Of a stretch of DNA of 64,000 bases, positions 1-8,560 are shown piece by piece. The stretch comes from Sorangium cellulosum So0157-2. Lineage in GTDB: Bacteria; Myxococcota_A; Polyangia; Polyangiales; Polyangiaceae. The stretch spans positions 7,206,001 to 7,270,000 of the forward strand of contig NC_021658.1 of the NCBI RefSeq assembly GCF_000418325.1. Reading direction: 5' to 3'. Every line of letters begins with the position of its first letter. The first letter of the stretch is position 1. The position numbers were made by a program, and so were the translations under genes. The notes beneath the pieces are model-generated. The model was not told where the DNA came from. It searched no databases and saw only the letters and a program-made list of their open reading frames with translations.

Positions 1-98
1 TCGGCGGCTCGTCGCGGCGGGCTTCGCGGGAGCAGGCGCCGGCCCCGGCGGCCTCGCTGTCGCCAGCCCCGGCGGCCTCGCTGCCCGCTGGCCTGGGC

Positions 99-338
99 TC
101 AGCCGGACTGAGCCGGCGTCCACGCGGGAGCGTCGCTCGCGGGGAACGAGTCCTCCACGGTCTCGTCGACCTTCTGTTCCGGCTCCTTGTCCGCCGTGGC
201 CTCGTGGCCCTCCACGGGGTCCCCCGGGACGTGCCTGTGCTGCCCGCTCCCGGCCTTCTGGTCGCGCGAGGGCGCGTCGGCGGCGCTCCTCGACGTCTCG
301 GCCCCTCGCTCCTCCGATCCCTTCTCGTTCGGCTTCAT
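99..338 (-). CDS. Small hydrophilic protein with SFPASDAPAW C-terminal motif
   Basis: A 79-residue protein, highly charged and without any hydrophobic segment, so probably cytosolic. The start is fixed by a near-ideal Shine-Dalgarno (AGGAGGT) a few bases before the ATG. A much longer open frame runs through this start, but its extra N-terminus is arginine/alanine-rich shadow sequence. The C-terminus reads VDETVEDSFPASDAPAW. Similar E/D-SFPASD-x-P-x-W tails occur in many short uncharacterised bacterial proteins, and this is the only recognisable feature. The rest is rich in Glu, Lys, Asp and Ala and probably disordered. It is transcribed away from the TonB receptor gene, with about 270 bases between them. 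Function unknown; a stress-related role would be speculation. Confidence 0.75.
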   Translation of the reverse strand: MKPNEKGSEERGAETSRSAADAPSRDQKAGSGQHRHVPGDPVEGHEATADKEPEQKVDETVEDSFPASDAPAWTPAQSG

Positions 339-609
339 GCGCACCTCCTCGGGCTGTTCCGGCTTCTCCAGACCACCTGGAGCCGTCGAGGCGCACCGCA
401 AGGGGCCAACCGGGCGCCGGTGAGCTCGGAGCACCCGCTCGTCCGGTGCAGCCGCTCGTCCGGCACGGACCTCCCTCCCGGCGCGGGGCCTCGCCCTGCC
501 GGCGCGCGGCGCTGCCCTGCCCTCGCGCCGCGCGCCGCGCAGCCTGCACGCCGCGCCCCTGCGCCTTCCGCGACGCGACCTCCCGCGCCCGAACCGCTGG
601 ACGGCCACG

Positions 610-2868
610 ATGAATCGGGCGACCATGCGCGCCGCACAACCCACCTTGCGCCACACAGGCAGAGCTCTCCCCCATGCTTTCGCTGCCGCGCCTCGAGCCT
701 GCCGTTTCGATGTCCCCGGGAGGACCGTGCACCGCCGCCGGCGCCTGACGCGCGCCGCGCAGCTCGCCTTCTGCCTCGGTCCGGCGCTCCTCGCGGCCGC
801 CCCTGCGCGCCCGGCGCGCGCGCAGCTCGCGCCGCCGGCGCAGCCTGCCCGACCGGCGCCCGCCGCGCAGCCGCCCGCGCAGCCCGAGCCCACGCCCGCA
901 GCAGGGCCGTCGCCGCCCGCGCCTCCCCCTCCTCCCCCCGCCCCACCCCCCCTCGAGGTCGTCGTCACCGGCACCCGCACCCCCGAGAGCAGCCAGCGCG
1001 CCACCGTGCGCACGCGCGTCGTCAGCCGCGAGGAGGCCGAGCGCCGCGGCGCCACCAACGTCGCCGAGGCGCTCGACGGCGAGCTCGGCGTCCAGGTCAA
1101 CTCGAGCGCCTACGGCGCCCTCGGCAACCCGAGCGCCATCCAGATCCAGGGCTTCGACCTCGACCGCGTCCTCGTCCTCGAGGACGGCGAGCGCGTCATC
1201 GGCGACAGCGGCGGCGCCATCGACCTCTCCTCCCTCCCGCTCAGCGACGTCTCCCGCATCGAGCTCGTCACCGGACCGACCAGCTCGCTCTACGGCGCGA
1301 GCGCCATCGGCGGCGTCGTCAACGTCCTGTCCGCCCCCCCGGCCCACCCGGGCTTCAGCGGCCGCGGCCGCGTCGAGGGCCGCAGCCGCGCCGGGCTCCT
1401 CGTCCAGACCTCCGGCGCCTACCGCGGCGAGCGCGCCTGGGCCAGCGCCGACGCCTCGTTCCAGCGGGAAGACAGCCTCACCCTCCTCGAGGACAGCGCC
1501 GCCACCGCCCTGCCCGAACGCGCGCAGCACCTCGTCGGCCTGCGCGCCGGCGCCGCGCTCGGCCGCGGCATCGACGTGCGCCTCCGCGCGCGCTGGATCC
1601 ACGACGAGCAGGACGGCATCGAGCAGCCGCCACCGCTGCCAGGCCTCGGCGTCTACCTCATCGACGTCCCCGAGGTGACCGACCGCTTCACCCTCCACCT
1701 CACCGAGACGCTCGACCTCGGCGGAGGCTCCAGCCTGCGCCTCGCCGCCGGCCGGCAGTGGGCCTACCGGACGAGCGAGCGCAACCTGCGCGGCTCCCCC
1801 CGGTCGGAGCTGCGCGAGCGCACAGGCTCCCTGCAGAGCTACGAGGCCATCGCCACCATCGCCCAGGGACCGCTCACCTGGGTCGCCGGCGCGCGCGCCG
1901 AGGTCGAGTCGCTCACCCAGGAGCTCGAGCGCACCGACGTCTCCACCTCGGGCCTCTTCGAGAGCACCGTCGACGAGGTGCCCGACACCGAGCTCGGCAG
2001 CGCCGCCGTCTACGGCCAGCTCGCGTGGAAGCTCACCGACAGCCTCACCCTCATGCCCGGCCTCCGCGGCGAGTACTGGCCGCGCTACGGCGCCGTCCTC
2101 GCCCCGCGCCTCGCCCTCGCCTACCGCCCCGCGCCGTCGCTCACGCTGCGCATCTCCGGCGGCCGCGGGTTCCGCGCGCCCAGCGCCAAAGAGCTCGGCT
2201 TCTCGTTCGATCACTCGGGCCTCGGCTACAAGCTCGAGGGCAATCCGCAGCTCGCCCCGGAGACGTCCTGGGGCGCGAACGGCGATGTCACATGGATCCC
2301 CAGGGACGGCCTGACGGTGCGCGCCGGCGCCTTCGCGAACTGGGTCGACGACCTGATCGACTTCGACCCGAGACCCATCGACACCTCCGGCGGCGTCGAC
2401 ACGTATACCTACATGAACGTCGCCAGGGCGCGGACCGCAGGCGTCGAGCTCTCGGCGACGTTCCAGGCGGCGTCGTGGCTCCGCGCCGACGCCGGCTACG
2501 CCTACCTCTGGACGCGCGACGACACGGGCGATCGCCCGCAGCCGCTCTCCGGCAAGCCGCCGCACACCGCGCAGGCGGCCCTCCGCGCCGACCTGCCCCT
2601 CCAGCTCGAGCTCGTCGCCCGGCTGCGGACGATCTCCAGCGCGTTCATCGAGGTGGACGACCGCGGCGTGACCCGCCGCGCGCCCGGCTTCACCACGCTC
2701 GACGCGCGGCTCGCGCGGCCGCTCTGGCCCTCGTCGCAGGCCTACGTCGGCGTCAGGAACCTGCTGGGCGCGCAGAAGGATCCCGACCGCCGCAACGATC
2801 ACCGGCCCCTCGAGGGGCGCACCGTCTACCTCGGCGTCGTCGCCGAGCTACCGTGGGAGGACTCATGA
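610..2868 (+). CDS. TonB-dependent outer-membrane receptor (probable haem/iron receptor)
   Basis: A 752-residue outer-membrane receptor. After a basic N-terminus and a hydrophobic signal segment (about residues 48-70) comes a Pro/Ala-rich stretch to about 115. The plug domain follows (VVVTGTRTPE start, then LVTGPTSSLYGASAIGGVVNV), then a long beta-barrel ending in an aromatic-rich strand. The plug motif and C-terminal barrel signature are family hallmarks. Its stop codon overlaps the ATG of the downstream HmuY-like gene, so the two are translationally coupled, and HmuY proteins hand haem to TonB receptors; haem is therefore the most likely substrate (inference from context). The start is uncertain: a GTG at 727 preceded by GGGAGGA would give a more compact signal peptide. 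The Pro-rich linker before the plug is unusual and could span periplasm or contact TonB. Confidence 0.9.
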   Translation: MNRATMRAAQPTLRHTGRALPHAFAAAPRACRFDVPGRTVHRRRRLTRAAQLAFCLGPALLAAAPARPARAQLAPPAQPARPAPAAQPPAQPEPTPAAGPSPPAPPPPPPAPPPLEVVVTGTRTPESSQRATVRTRVVSREEAERRGATNVAEALDGELGVQVNSSAYGALGNPSAIQIQGFDLDRVLVLEDGERVIGDSGGAIDLSSLPLSDVSRIELVTGPTSSLYGASAIGGVVNVLSAPPAHPGFSGRGRVEGRSRAGLLVQTSGAYRGERAWASADASFQREDSLTLLEDSAATALPERAQHLVGLRAGAALGRGIDVRLRARWIHDEQDGIEQPPPLPGLGVYLIDVPEVTDRFTLHLTETLDLGGGSSLRLAAGRQWAYRTSERNLRGSPRSELRERTGSLQSYEAIATIAQGPLTWVAGARAEVESLTQELERTDVSTSGLFESTVDEVPDTELGSAAVYGQLAWKLTDSLTLMPGLRGEYWPRYGAVLAPRLALAYRPAPSLTLRISGGRGFRAPSAKELGFSFDHSGLGYKLEGNPQLAPETSWGANGDVTWIPRDGLTVRAGAFANWVDDLIDFDPRPIDTSGGVDTYTYMNVARARTAGVELSATFQAASWLRADAGYAYLWTRDDTGDRPQPLSGKPPHTAQAALRADLPLQLELVARLRTISSAFIEVDDRGVTRRAPGFTTLDARLARPLWPSSQAYVGVRNLLGAQKDPDRRNDHRPLEGRTVYLGVVAELPWEDS

Positions 2869-3944
2869 CACGATGGTCCGTCGCAACAGCCCTTCTCCTG
2901 CTCACCCCGGCGTGCAGCGACGACGTGGGAGACGGAGGCGGCGAGCAGACCGAGGACGGCGCGCTCCTCGAGGTCGAGGTGCCGGCCGCAGGCAGCGTCT
3001 TCCTCCGCCTCGCCACGCCGGAGGTCGTCGTCCCCTCCGGCGATCCGGCGGCGTCCACCGACTGGGATCTCGCGTTCTCGGGGTACGACGTATTCACCAA
3101 CAGCGGCCTCAGCGGCCCCGGCGAAGGCGGGGCGCTGCCGCTCACCCTCGAGGACTACACGGCAGGCCAGCTGCCGAGCACGCCCTTCCTGCTCCAGGAC
3201 GAGGCCGGCGGCGCCTTCACGAGGTGGTACGCCTACGACGGCGAGACGCACGTCGCCTTCAGCCGCTATCACATCCACGCGATCGAGCACGAAGGGCGGT
3301 ACTGGAAGCTCCAGATCCTGTCCTTCTACGGCGAGGTCGACGGAGCGCCGGTCACCGGGCTCTACCAGCTCCGCTATGCCGAGGTGCTCCCCGACGGCGC
3401 CGGCCCGACGGTCGACATCGAGGATCTCGACGCGACCGCGGGCGGCATCGAGATGCCCGAGACCGCGCCGAGCGCCTGCCTCGACCTCGCGAGCGGCGAG
3501 CAGCGGATGCTCACGCCGGAAGAGGCGCGCGCGTCGACGGCGTGGCACGTCTGCTTCCGCAGGTCGCAGGTCAGCGTCAACGGCGAGCTCGGCGGCCCAG
3601 GGACCACGCGCGGCGCCGATCTCCAGGAGCAGGAGGCGAGCTCCGAGTCGCTCGCCGAGGTCAAGGAGCGGACCGCCGCCTCGGAGGAAGCACGGTTCGA
3701 CGCGGCCGACCACGCCGCCCTCACCGATCCCGCCGTCGCGTACCGCGGCGACCACATCGCCACGGCCTTCACGGGGCGCTGGCTCGATCCCGGGTCGAGC
3801 CCCCCCGCGCCGGCGAAGGACGCCGCGTGGCTCGTCCAGAGCGCAGACGGCCAGTCGCGCTACGTGGCCGTCATCGAGCGCTTCGAGGGCGCGACGGACG
3901 CCTCCCCAGGTCGGGTGATAATGCGCGTCAAGCAGGTGGAATGA
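2865..3944 (+). CDS. HmuY-family haem-binding lipoprotein
   Basis: A 359-residue lipoprotein. The signal peptide ends in LLLLTPAC with Cys17 as probable lipidation site. The family signature is the segment WDLAFSGYDVFTNSG (about residues 65-80), which matches the start of HmuY-type domains. A second block, HIHAIEHEGRYWKLQILSFYG, contains several His residues that could serve in haem binding, although the ligand pair cannot be assigned by eye. The ATG overlaps the receptor stop (ATGA) and is preceded by GGGAGGA. HmuY proteins capture haem at the cell surface and pass it to a TonB receptor, and the upstream gene is one. At about 360 residues it is longer than classic HmuY (about 215), with an additional Glu/Ala-rich region near residues 245-285 inside the fold. 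Confidence 0.85.
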   Translation: MTRWSVATALLLLTPACSDDVGDGGGEQTEDGALLEVEVPAAGSVFLRLATPEVVVPSGDPAASTDWDLAFSGYDVFTNSGLSGPGEGGALPLTLEDYTAGQLPSTPFLLQDEAGGAFTRWYAYDGETHVAFSRYHIHAIEHEGRYWKLQILSFYGEVDGAPVTGLYQLRYAEVLPDGAGPTVDIEDLDATAGGIEMPETAPSACLDLASGEQRMLTPEEARASTAWHVCFRRSQVSVNGELGGPGTTRGADLQEQEASSESLAEVKERTAASEEARFDAADHAALTDPAVAYRGDHIATAFTGRWLDPGSSPPAPAKDAAWLVQSADGQSRYVAVIERFEGATDASPGRVIMRVKQVE

Positions 3945-4070
3945 CCGCCACTCCCGCCATTTGCGTTGCGGGACGGTCACAAGGGTGCGCGGCGCGTGAC
4001 ATCGCGTCAGGACCCGAGCATACTGCGCGTGCGCTGAGGGACGCCCTCATCCGCGGTAAGGAGCATGCTT

Positions 4071-6152
4071 ATGACAGAGTCGCCTGCACCCGCATCGAGC
4101 GCCACAGGTCCGTCCCGCGGGACGCCGGACGGCGAGCGCGGGGCGACGCGGGCGCGCCGCGGGGGGCTGCTCGCCGCGGGGGCGCTCGCCGCGCTCGCCG
4201 CGGGCGCCTGCGGCGGCAACGTGGTGGTCGACGGGTGGGAGCCGATCGACGGCACTGGCGGCTCCGGCGCGACCACGAGCTCCTCCACCTCAGGCTCCTC
4301 GGGCGGCGACATCGGCGAGGGCGGCGCCCCGCCGATTCCGCCCCTCGTGAAGGAAGAGTTCGCCGACGTCACCGCTGGAAAGAGCATCCCGGTGCGTGTC
4401 CCGCCCGGCACCCTCGGCATCACGGCCGTCGCTCAGCTCGTGACCTCGTCGCCGAGCTGGGATCCGGTCGGGATCGAGAGCATCACCGGACCCGACGGCA
4501 GAGCGTTGGTGTCGAGCTACTCGATTCCCGGCACCCTGGCCCACTTCTTCAATCATGGCATTGGCACGGCCGCCGTACCGCAGACTGGCACGGCGGCCTC
4601 CGTGCCACTTGTGCCAGGCACGTACTGGATCACGGTCGGCGGCGGCACCACCGGCATGCTGGCGGGGCCGGCGCGCCTCTCGGTGTGGCGCCGCCAGACG
4701 CTCGACGGGCGCTTTCACGGCGGGAAAATCGACGTCAACGCCTTCATCGCCGGAAACGCGGTCTCCGAGGAGTACATGCGGCGCGCGCTGCGCTCTGCGT
4801 ACAGCGGGTTCGTGGGGCTCGAGGTGGGCGACATCAACGTCCATCACCTCGGGTCGGAGTGGGCGGTCGTCGACGAGGAGCTCCTCCCCAGCGTGCTCGA
4901 GCAGACGGCGGGCGCCATCGGCAGGCCGGCGCTCAACGTGATCGCGGTGGCAGATTTCGCCGGGCGGCTCGAGATGGCGGCCGGCGCGACGCCCTCCGCG
5001 CCCTCGGTCGCGGTGGAGCACGGGACGCACCTCAGCGGCATCGTCGTCGCGCTCTTCGGGGACCTCGAGGCCGACGCCGTCATCCTGCGCCACGAGCTCG
5101 GCCATTTCGCCGGGTTGTTCCACACCACCGAGATGGAGGCCGGCTACGCGGATCCGCTGGACGACACCGCGGAGTGCGAGGACATGGGCCTGCCGTACGA
5201 GCGCTGCCCCGATTACGACAACCTCATGTTTCCGACGGGGGGCGACTTCTCGAGCACGATCACGCCGCAGCAGACGCGGATCGTGCAGGCGAGCGCGTTG
5301 TACCGGGGCGTCGTCGAGGACGGCGGCGGCGTGGCGTCGCCGCTGCCGGCCGAGCCGGGGACGTCGGCGAGCGAGGCGCCCGTGGCGCCGCCGGCCCCGG
5401 GCGGGTCCGCCCGGGCTGGGGCGCCCGACCGCCGCGCCTGGGCGGCCGCGCTCCCGCCGCGCGCCGCGACCCTGCTCGCGGGGCATTTCTGCGGCCACAG
5501 CGCGGCCCTGGGCACGGGCTTCTTCGGGTGGCTCCGCGCGGCCGGCGGCGTCGGCGCCGATCGGCTGCTCGCGGTCGGCCGCGATCCAGGGGCGCCGGCG
5601 CACGTCAGGGCGCGCGCCCTCGCCGCGGCCGGCCGCGCTGCGGCGGCGTCTGCGCCCGCGGCGCGCGTGGCCGCGGAGCTGCAGGCCCTCGCCGCAGATC
5701 CGCTGGTCCGCCTCGCGATTCGGCGTCCCGGCGGAGGAACTGCAACCGGCGCAGCGCCGCCGACGGCTCCCTGCTGGCCTCCGTCACCGCGGAGTACGAC
5801 GAGGTGGGGCTCGCGACCGACGGGAGCTACGTCTGGACACGCAGGTATTCTGGCAACATCATCACCCTCTGGAGCACCGCGGGGGTCGAGCGCTGGTCCA
5901 CGGCGGGACCGCCGCGAGATCCGCGCCTGCCGAGGCGCGCGCGGCTCGGGGCCATCCAGGGGGTCGCCTCGGCCTCGCCCGACGCGGCCCGCGCGCTCGC
6001 GGCGCGCCTGGCCGCCGATCCCGACGAGGTGGTCGAGCGGATGGCGGCGCGCGCGGCGCGGTGAGGTCCGGTCACGCGCTCGGCGAGGGTGCCCGCGACG
6101 AGCGCGACATCGCGGAGCAGCTCACCGCGCCGCCGAGGTGAGCTGCGCATAG
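4071..6152 (+). CDS. Metzincin-like zinc metalloprotease lipoprotein, C-terminus out of frame
   Basis: The ATG at 4071 is preferred over the one at 4065, because AAGGAG lies seven bases before the former and only one before the latter. An arginine-rich start and hydrophobic stretch end at LAAGACGG, a probable lipoprotein signal. A Ser/Thr/Gly linker follows. The catalytic core contains HELGHFAGLFH (encoded near 5092-5124), the HExxHxxGxxH zinc motif of metzincins, followed by a Cys pair. From about residue 460 the protein is Ala-rich and looks like HEAT-type helices up to LAADPLVRLAI. Downstream of about 5730 this frame becomes unnatural sequence (Pro/Arg/Ser-rich), while another frame carries protein-like sequence to 6064. 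The open frame itself ends at 6152, overlapping the convergent glycosyltransferase gene. The true C-terminus is therefore doubtful. Confidence 0.7.
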   Translation: MTESPAPASSATGPSRGTPDGERGATRARRGGLLAAGALAALAAGACGGNVVVDGWEPIDGTGGSGATTSSSTSGSSGGDIGEGGAPPIPPLVKEEFADVTAGKSIPVRVPPGTLGITAVAQLVTSSPSWDPVGIESITGPDGRALVSSYSIPGTLAHFFNHGIGTAAVPQTGTAASVPLVPGTYWITVGGGTTGMLAGPARLSVWRRQTLDGRFHGGKIDVNAFIAGNAVSEEYMRRALRSAYSGFVGLEVGDINVHHLGSEWAVVDEELLPSVLEQTAGAIGRPALNVIAVADFAGRLEMAAGATPSAPSVAVEHGTHLSGIVVALFGDLEADAVILRHELGHFAGLFHTTEMEAGYADPLDDTAECEDMGLPYERCPDYDNLMFPTGGDFSSTITPQQTRIVQASALYRGVVEDGGGVASPLPAEPGTSASEAPVAPPAPGGSARAGAPDRRAWAAALPPRAATLLAGHFCGHSAALGTGFFGWLRAAGGVGADRLLAVGRDPGAPAHVRARALAAAGRAAAASAPAARVAAELQALAADPLVRLAIRRPGGGTATGAAPPTAPCWPPSPRSTTRWGSRPTGATSGHAGILATSSPSGAPRGSSAGPRRDRREIRACRGARGSGPSRGSPRPRPTRPARSRRAWPPIPTRWSSGWRRARRGEVRSRARRGCPRRARHRGAAHRAAEVSCA
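5731..6064 (+). other. Out-of-frame tail of the metalloprotease gene
   Basis: In a different forward frame from the upstream protease, this stretch encodes plausible protein. First come about 60 residues resembling a beta-propeller blade (ADGSLLASVTAEYDEVG, then GSYVWTRRYSG and TLWSTAGVERW). Then comes a helical tail (GAIQGVASASPDAARALAARL, ending at a stop at 6064) that would continue the HEAT-like region of the protease. Either one indel near 5730-5760 shifted the frame, or a short foreign piece was inserted into the helical domain. No independent start codon with a ribosome binding site is visible, so I treat it as the displaced end of the same gene. Confidence 0.5.
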
Positions 6153-7237
6153 AGCGCGGCGTACTCTCCCAGGATCGTCCGGGTCGCGTAACGGCGCTCG
6201 GCGCGCCGGCGCGCGGCCGCGCCGAGCTGCGCCCTGCGCGAAGGGTCGTCGCGCAGGGCGCGGAGCGCATCCCGCAGCGCCGCCTCGTCCCTCGGGGCCA
6301 CCGAGAGCGCCACGCGGCCCTCTTCGCCCTCGATGACCTCGGGCACGGCGCCGACCGGCGTGACGACGCAGGGCAGGCCGCTCGCCATGGCTTCGAGCAC
6401 CACGTTGGGCAGCCCCTCGGCGTGGCTCGGGAAGCAGGCGATGTCGGCGCCGCGGTACGCCTCGGGCATCGCGGCCGCCGGCACCTCGCCGAGCAGGTCC
6501 AGGCGGCCCTGCCGCGCGAGCGCCTCCAGCGCCTCGTCCAGGCGCCGGGCGTAATCCGCAGGGCACCCGGCGGCCCGGGGCCCCGCGAGCGCGAGGGTCA
6601 GCCCGTCGACGGCCAGCACCGCCCGCGCGAGCTCGAGGACCCCCTTGTGCGGGGTGATCAGGCCCGCGAAGAGCACCCGCAGCGGCGCCCCGGACGCGCG
6701 CGGCGCGGCGGCGGGGTGGAAGACCTCGGTGTCGACCGGGTTCGGGACATAGACGACGCGGCCGCCCGGAACCAGGCCCTGCACGTACTCCTGCAGCTCC
6801 TCGGCGAGCGCGACGACGGCGGCGGCGCGGCCGAGCACCGCGCGCACCGCCTGCAAGGTGGGCCACGGAAGGGCGCGCAGCCAATCGATGATCTGCGTCG
6901 AGAAATGCAGGTGGAGCACCGCCGGCACGCCCGCGCGACGGCACAGCTCCACCGCGAGGCCGTCGCGGGCGGTCGCCCAGAACAGCGTGGTGCACAGGTG
7001 AACGACGTCCGGCCGCCGCCGCGCGAGCAGCCGGTGGAGCTCGGACAGCGATTCGCCGGCGCGGACCACGCGCGCCGGGCGAAACCTGCTCTTCGCGTCG
7101 ACGGCGGCGCTGTGGGGCGAGGTGTCGATGACCTCCGCCTCGATCCCCGCCGCCGGCGCCGCGTCGAGATAGGTCCGCATCCACCGCGTGAGCCCGCCGG
7201 CGGGCGGCGGGAGGGGGCCCCAGAGCGCGACGCGCAT
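6122..7237 (-). CDS. Glycosyltransferase family 4 (GT-B fold)
   Basis: A 371-residue retaining glycosyltransferase. The N-terminal GT-B domain opens with MRVALWGPLPPPAGGLTRW, a Gly-rich acceptor loop. The C-terminal donor-binding domain has LRVLFAGLITPHKGV and the E-x7-E motif in SHAEGLPNVVLEAMASG (about residue 280), diagnostic of GT4. No transmembrane segment is seen, so it probably works at the inner face of the cytoplasmic membrane on a lipid-linked acceptor. It begins three bases after the stop of the sugar epimerase gene, so the two are one transcript. With the second GT4 upstream this is a small polysaccharide or glycolipid assembly operon. The donor sugar cannot be told from sequence. 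Confidence 0.9.
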   Translation of the reverse strand: MRVALWGPLPPPAGGLTRWMRTYLDAAPAAGIEAEVIDTSPHSAAVDAKSRFRPARVVRAGESLSELHRLLARRRPDVVHLCTTLFWATARDGLAVELCRRAGVPAVLHLHFSTQIIDWLRALPWPTLQAVRAVLGRAAAVVALAEELQEYVQGLVPGGRVVYVPNPVDTEVFHPAAAPRASGAPLRVLFAGLITPHKGVLELARAVLAVDGLTLALAGPRAAGCPADYARRLDEALEALARQGRLDLLGEVPAAAMPEAYRGADIACFPSHAEGLPNVVLEAMASGLPCVVTPVGAVPEVIEGEEGRVALSVAPRDEAALRDALRALRDDPSRRAQLGAAARRRAERRYATRTILGEYAALYAQLTSAAR

Positions 7238-7240
7238 GGG

Positions 7241-8257
7241 CTAGAAGCGCGCCTCGGCGGCGATGTGGTCCCAGTGCTCGCGGAACCACCCCACGGTGAT
7301 CGCGAGCCCCTCGTGCAGGTCCATCCGCGCCTCGAAGCCGAGGACGCGCTTGGCCTTCTCGATGGACGCGCCGCGACGGCGCTGCGTGTCCCACGCGCGC
7401 CGCTCGACGAACCGGACGCCGGCGCGGTTGTCGGTCATCTCGTTGATGGCGCGCGCGAGGTCGAGGATGGCGGTCTCGTTGCCGGACGCCAGGTTGAGCG
7501 CCTCGCCCGAGGCGCCCGCCGTGGTGCCAGCCCGGAGCAGCCCATCGACGATGTCGCCCACGTACGTGAACGAGCGGGTCTCTTCGCCAGTGCCGGTGAT
7601 CGGCAGAGGCTCGCCCCGGAGCGCCCAGTAGACGAAGTTGGGGATCACGTTGCGGTAGCGGCCAGGGACCTCGCCCGGACCGTACGAGTTGAAGAGGCGG
7701 ACCCGAACGGTGCTCTGCCCTTCCTGCCCGGTGAAGTAATTGCAATAGAGCTCGCCGAGCAGCTTGGTGGCCTGATAAGGCGTATGCACGTCCAGCGAGG
7801 TGTAGTCCTCCGGGACGGGCCGCGGCGGATCGCTGCCATAGGCGGCGCAGCCGGACGACGCGAAGACGACGCGGTGGACCCCGCGCCGCCGCGCGTGGCG
7901 CAGCACCCGCAGCGTGCCGAGGCCGTTGACCTCGAGATCCCGCTCGGGGTTGTCCACCGAGTTCTGGTTCGCGAACAGCGCGGCGAGGTGGAAGACGTGG
8001 GAGGTCTCGTCCCGGAAGACCTCCGCGAGCAGGTCGTCGTCGACGACGCTCCCCTCCACGAAGCGCACGTTGCTCCGCGCCGGAACGGACCAGCGGTACG
8101 AGGAGGAGAGATCGTCCACGACGATGACCTCCGCGCCCGCGTCGGCCAAGGCCGCGGTGAGGGAGCTGCCGATCGCGCCCGCGCCCCCGGTCACGACGAC
8201 CCGCCTGCCCTTGTAATTCTGCCGGATGCTCGCCATCTCTTCTGTGATTTCGCGCAT
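7241..8257 (-). CDS. NAD-dependent nucleotide-sugar epimerase/dehydratase (extended SDR)
   Basis: A 338-residue extended short-chain dehydrogenase. The Rossmann motif VTGGAGAIGSSL (residues 22-33) binds NAD, Asp after VIVVDD selects NAD over NADP, FASSGCAAYG carries the catalytic Ser, and the YxxxK pair lies in TPYQATKLLGE. This matches UDP-glucose 4-epimerase and UDP-glucuronate decarboxylase relatives; which reaction it performs cannot be fixed by eye. The ATG is supported by AGGAGGA five bases upstream. It is transcribed between two GT4 genes and presumably supplies their donor sugar. Its 5' leader contains the five 52-bp hairpin-forming repeats, so expression relative to the upstream glycosyltransferase may be attenuated or the mRNA processed there (inference). 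Confidence 0.9.
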   Translation of the reverse strand: MREITEEMASIRQNYKGRRVVVTGGAGAIGSSLTAALADAGAEVIVVDDLSSSYRWSVPARSNVRFVEGSVVDDDLLAEVFRDETSHVFHLAALFANQNSVDNPERDLEVNGLGTLRVLRHARRRGVHRVVFASSGCAAYGSDPPRPVPEDYTSLDVHTPYQATKLLGELYCNYFTGQEGQSTVRVRLFNSYGPGEVPGRYRNVIPNFVYWALRGEPLPITGTGEETRSFTYVGDIVDGLLRAGTTAGASGEALNLASGNETAILDLARAINEMTDNRAGVRFVERRAWDTQRRRGASIEKAKRVLGFEARMDLHEGLAITVGWFREHWDHIAAEARF

Positions 8258-8290
8258 GGAATCCTCCTCTCCACAACGCGCCGGCGCGTT

Positions 8291-8550
8291 GCGTCCTCCC
8301 GTTCTCCAGCCGCGCGCCGGCGCGTTCGTGCGCCGGCGCGTTGCGTCCTCCCGTTCTCCAGCCGCGCGCCGGCGCGTTCGTGCGCCGGCGCGTTGCGTCC
8401 TCCCGTTCTCCAGCCGCGCGCCGGCGCGTTCGTGCGCCGGCGCGTTGCGTCCTCCCGTTCTCCAGCCGCGCGCCGGCGCGTTCGTGCGCCGGCGCGTTGC
8501 GTCCTCCCGTTCTCCAGCCGCGCGCCGGCGCGTTCGTGCGCCGGCGCGTT
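8291..8550. repeat. Five perfect tandem copies of a 52-bp unit
   Basis: Copies begin at 8291, 8343, 8395, 8447 and 8499, and end at 8550. They appear identical, with a fragment of a sixth just before. Every unit carries two palindromic GCGCCGGCGC-type cores separated by about six bases, so each can fold into a GC-rich stem-loop. The array fills the 303-base gap between a GT4 stop (8561) and the epimerase start (8257) inside one leftward operon. It has no spacers of varying sequence, so it is not a CRISPR array. The perfect identity suggests recent expansion. Confidence 0.97.
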
Positions 8551-8560
8551 CGTCACCCGC

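Noticed and set aside
1..98. Partial gene at the left edge
   Set aside because: No frame shows recognisable protein. Only a 17-base direct repeat (43-59 and 67-83) is visible.
204..2864. Long forward frame running into the HmuY-like gene
   Set aside because: Its first 890 codons are Arg/Ala/Pro-rich shadow of the TonB receptor gene. The real start is the ATG at 2865 with GGGAGGA.
8291..8550. CRISPR array
   Set aside because: The units are contiguous and identical, with no unique spacers and no cas genes nearby.
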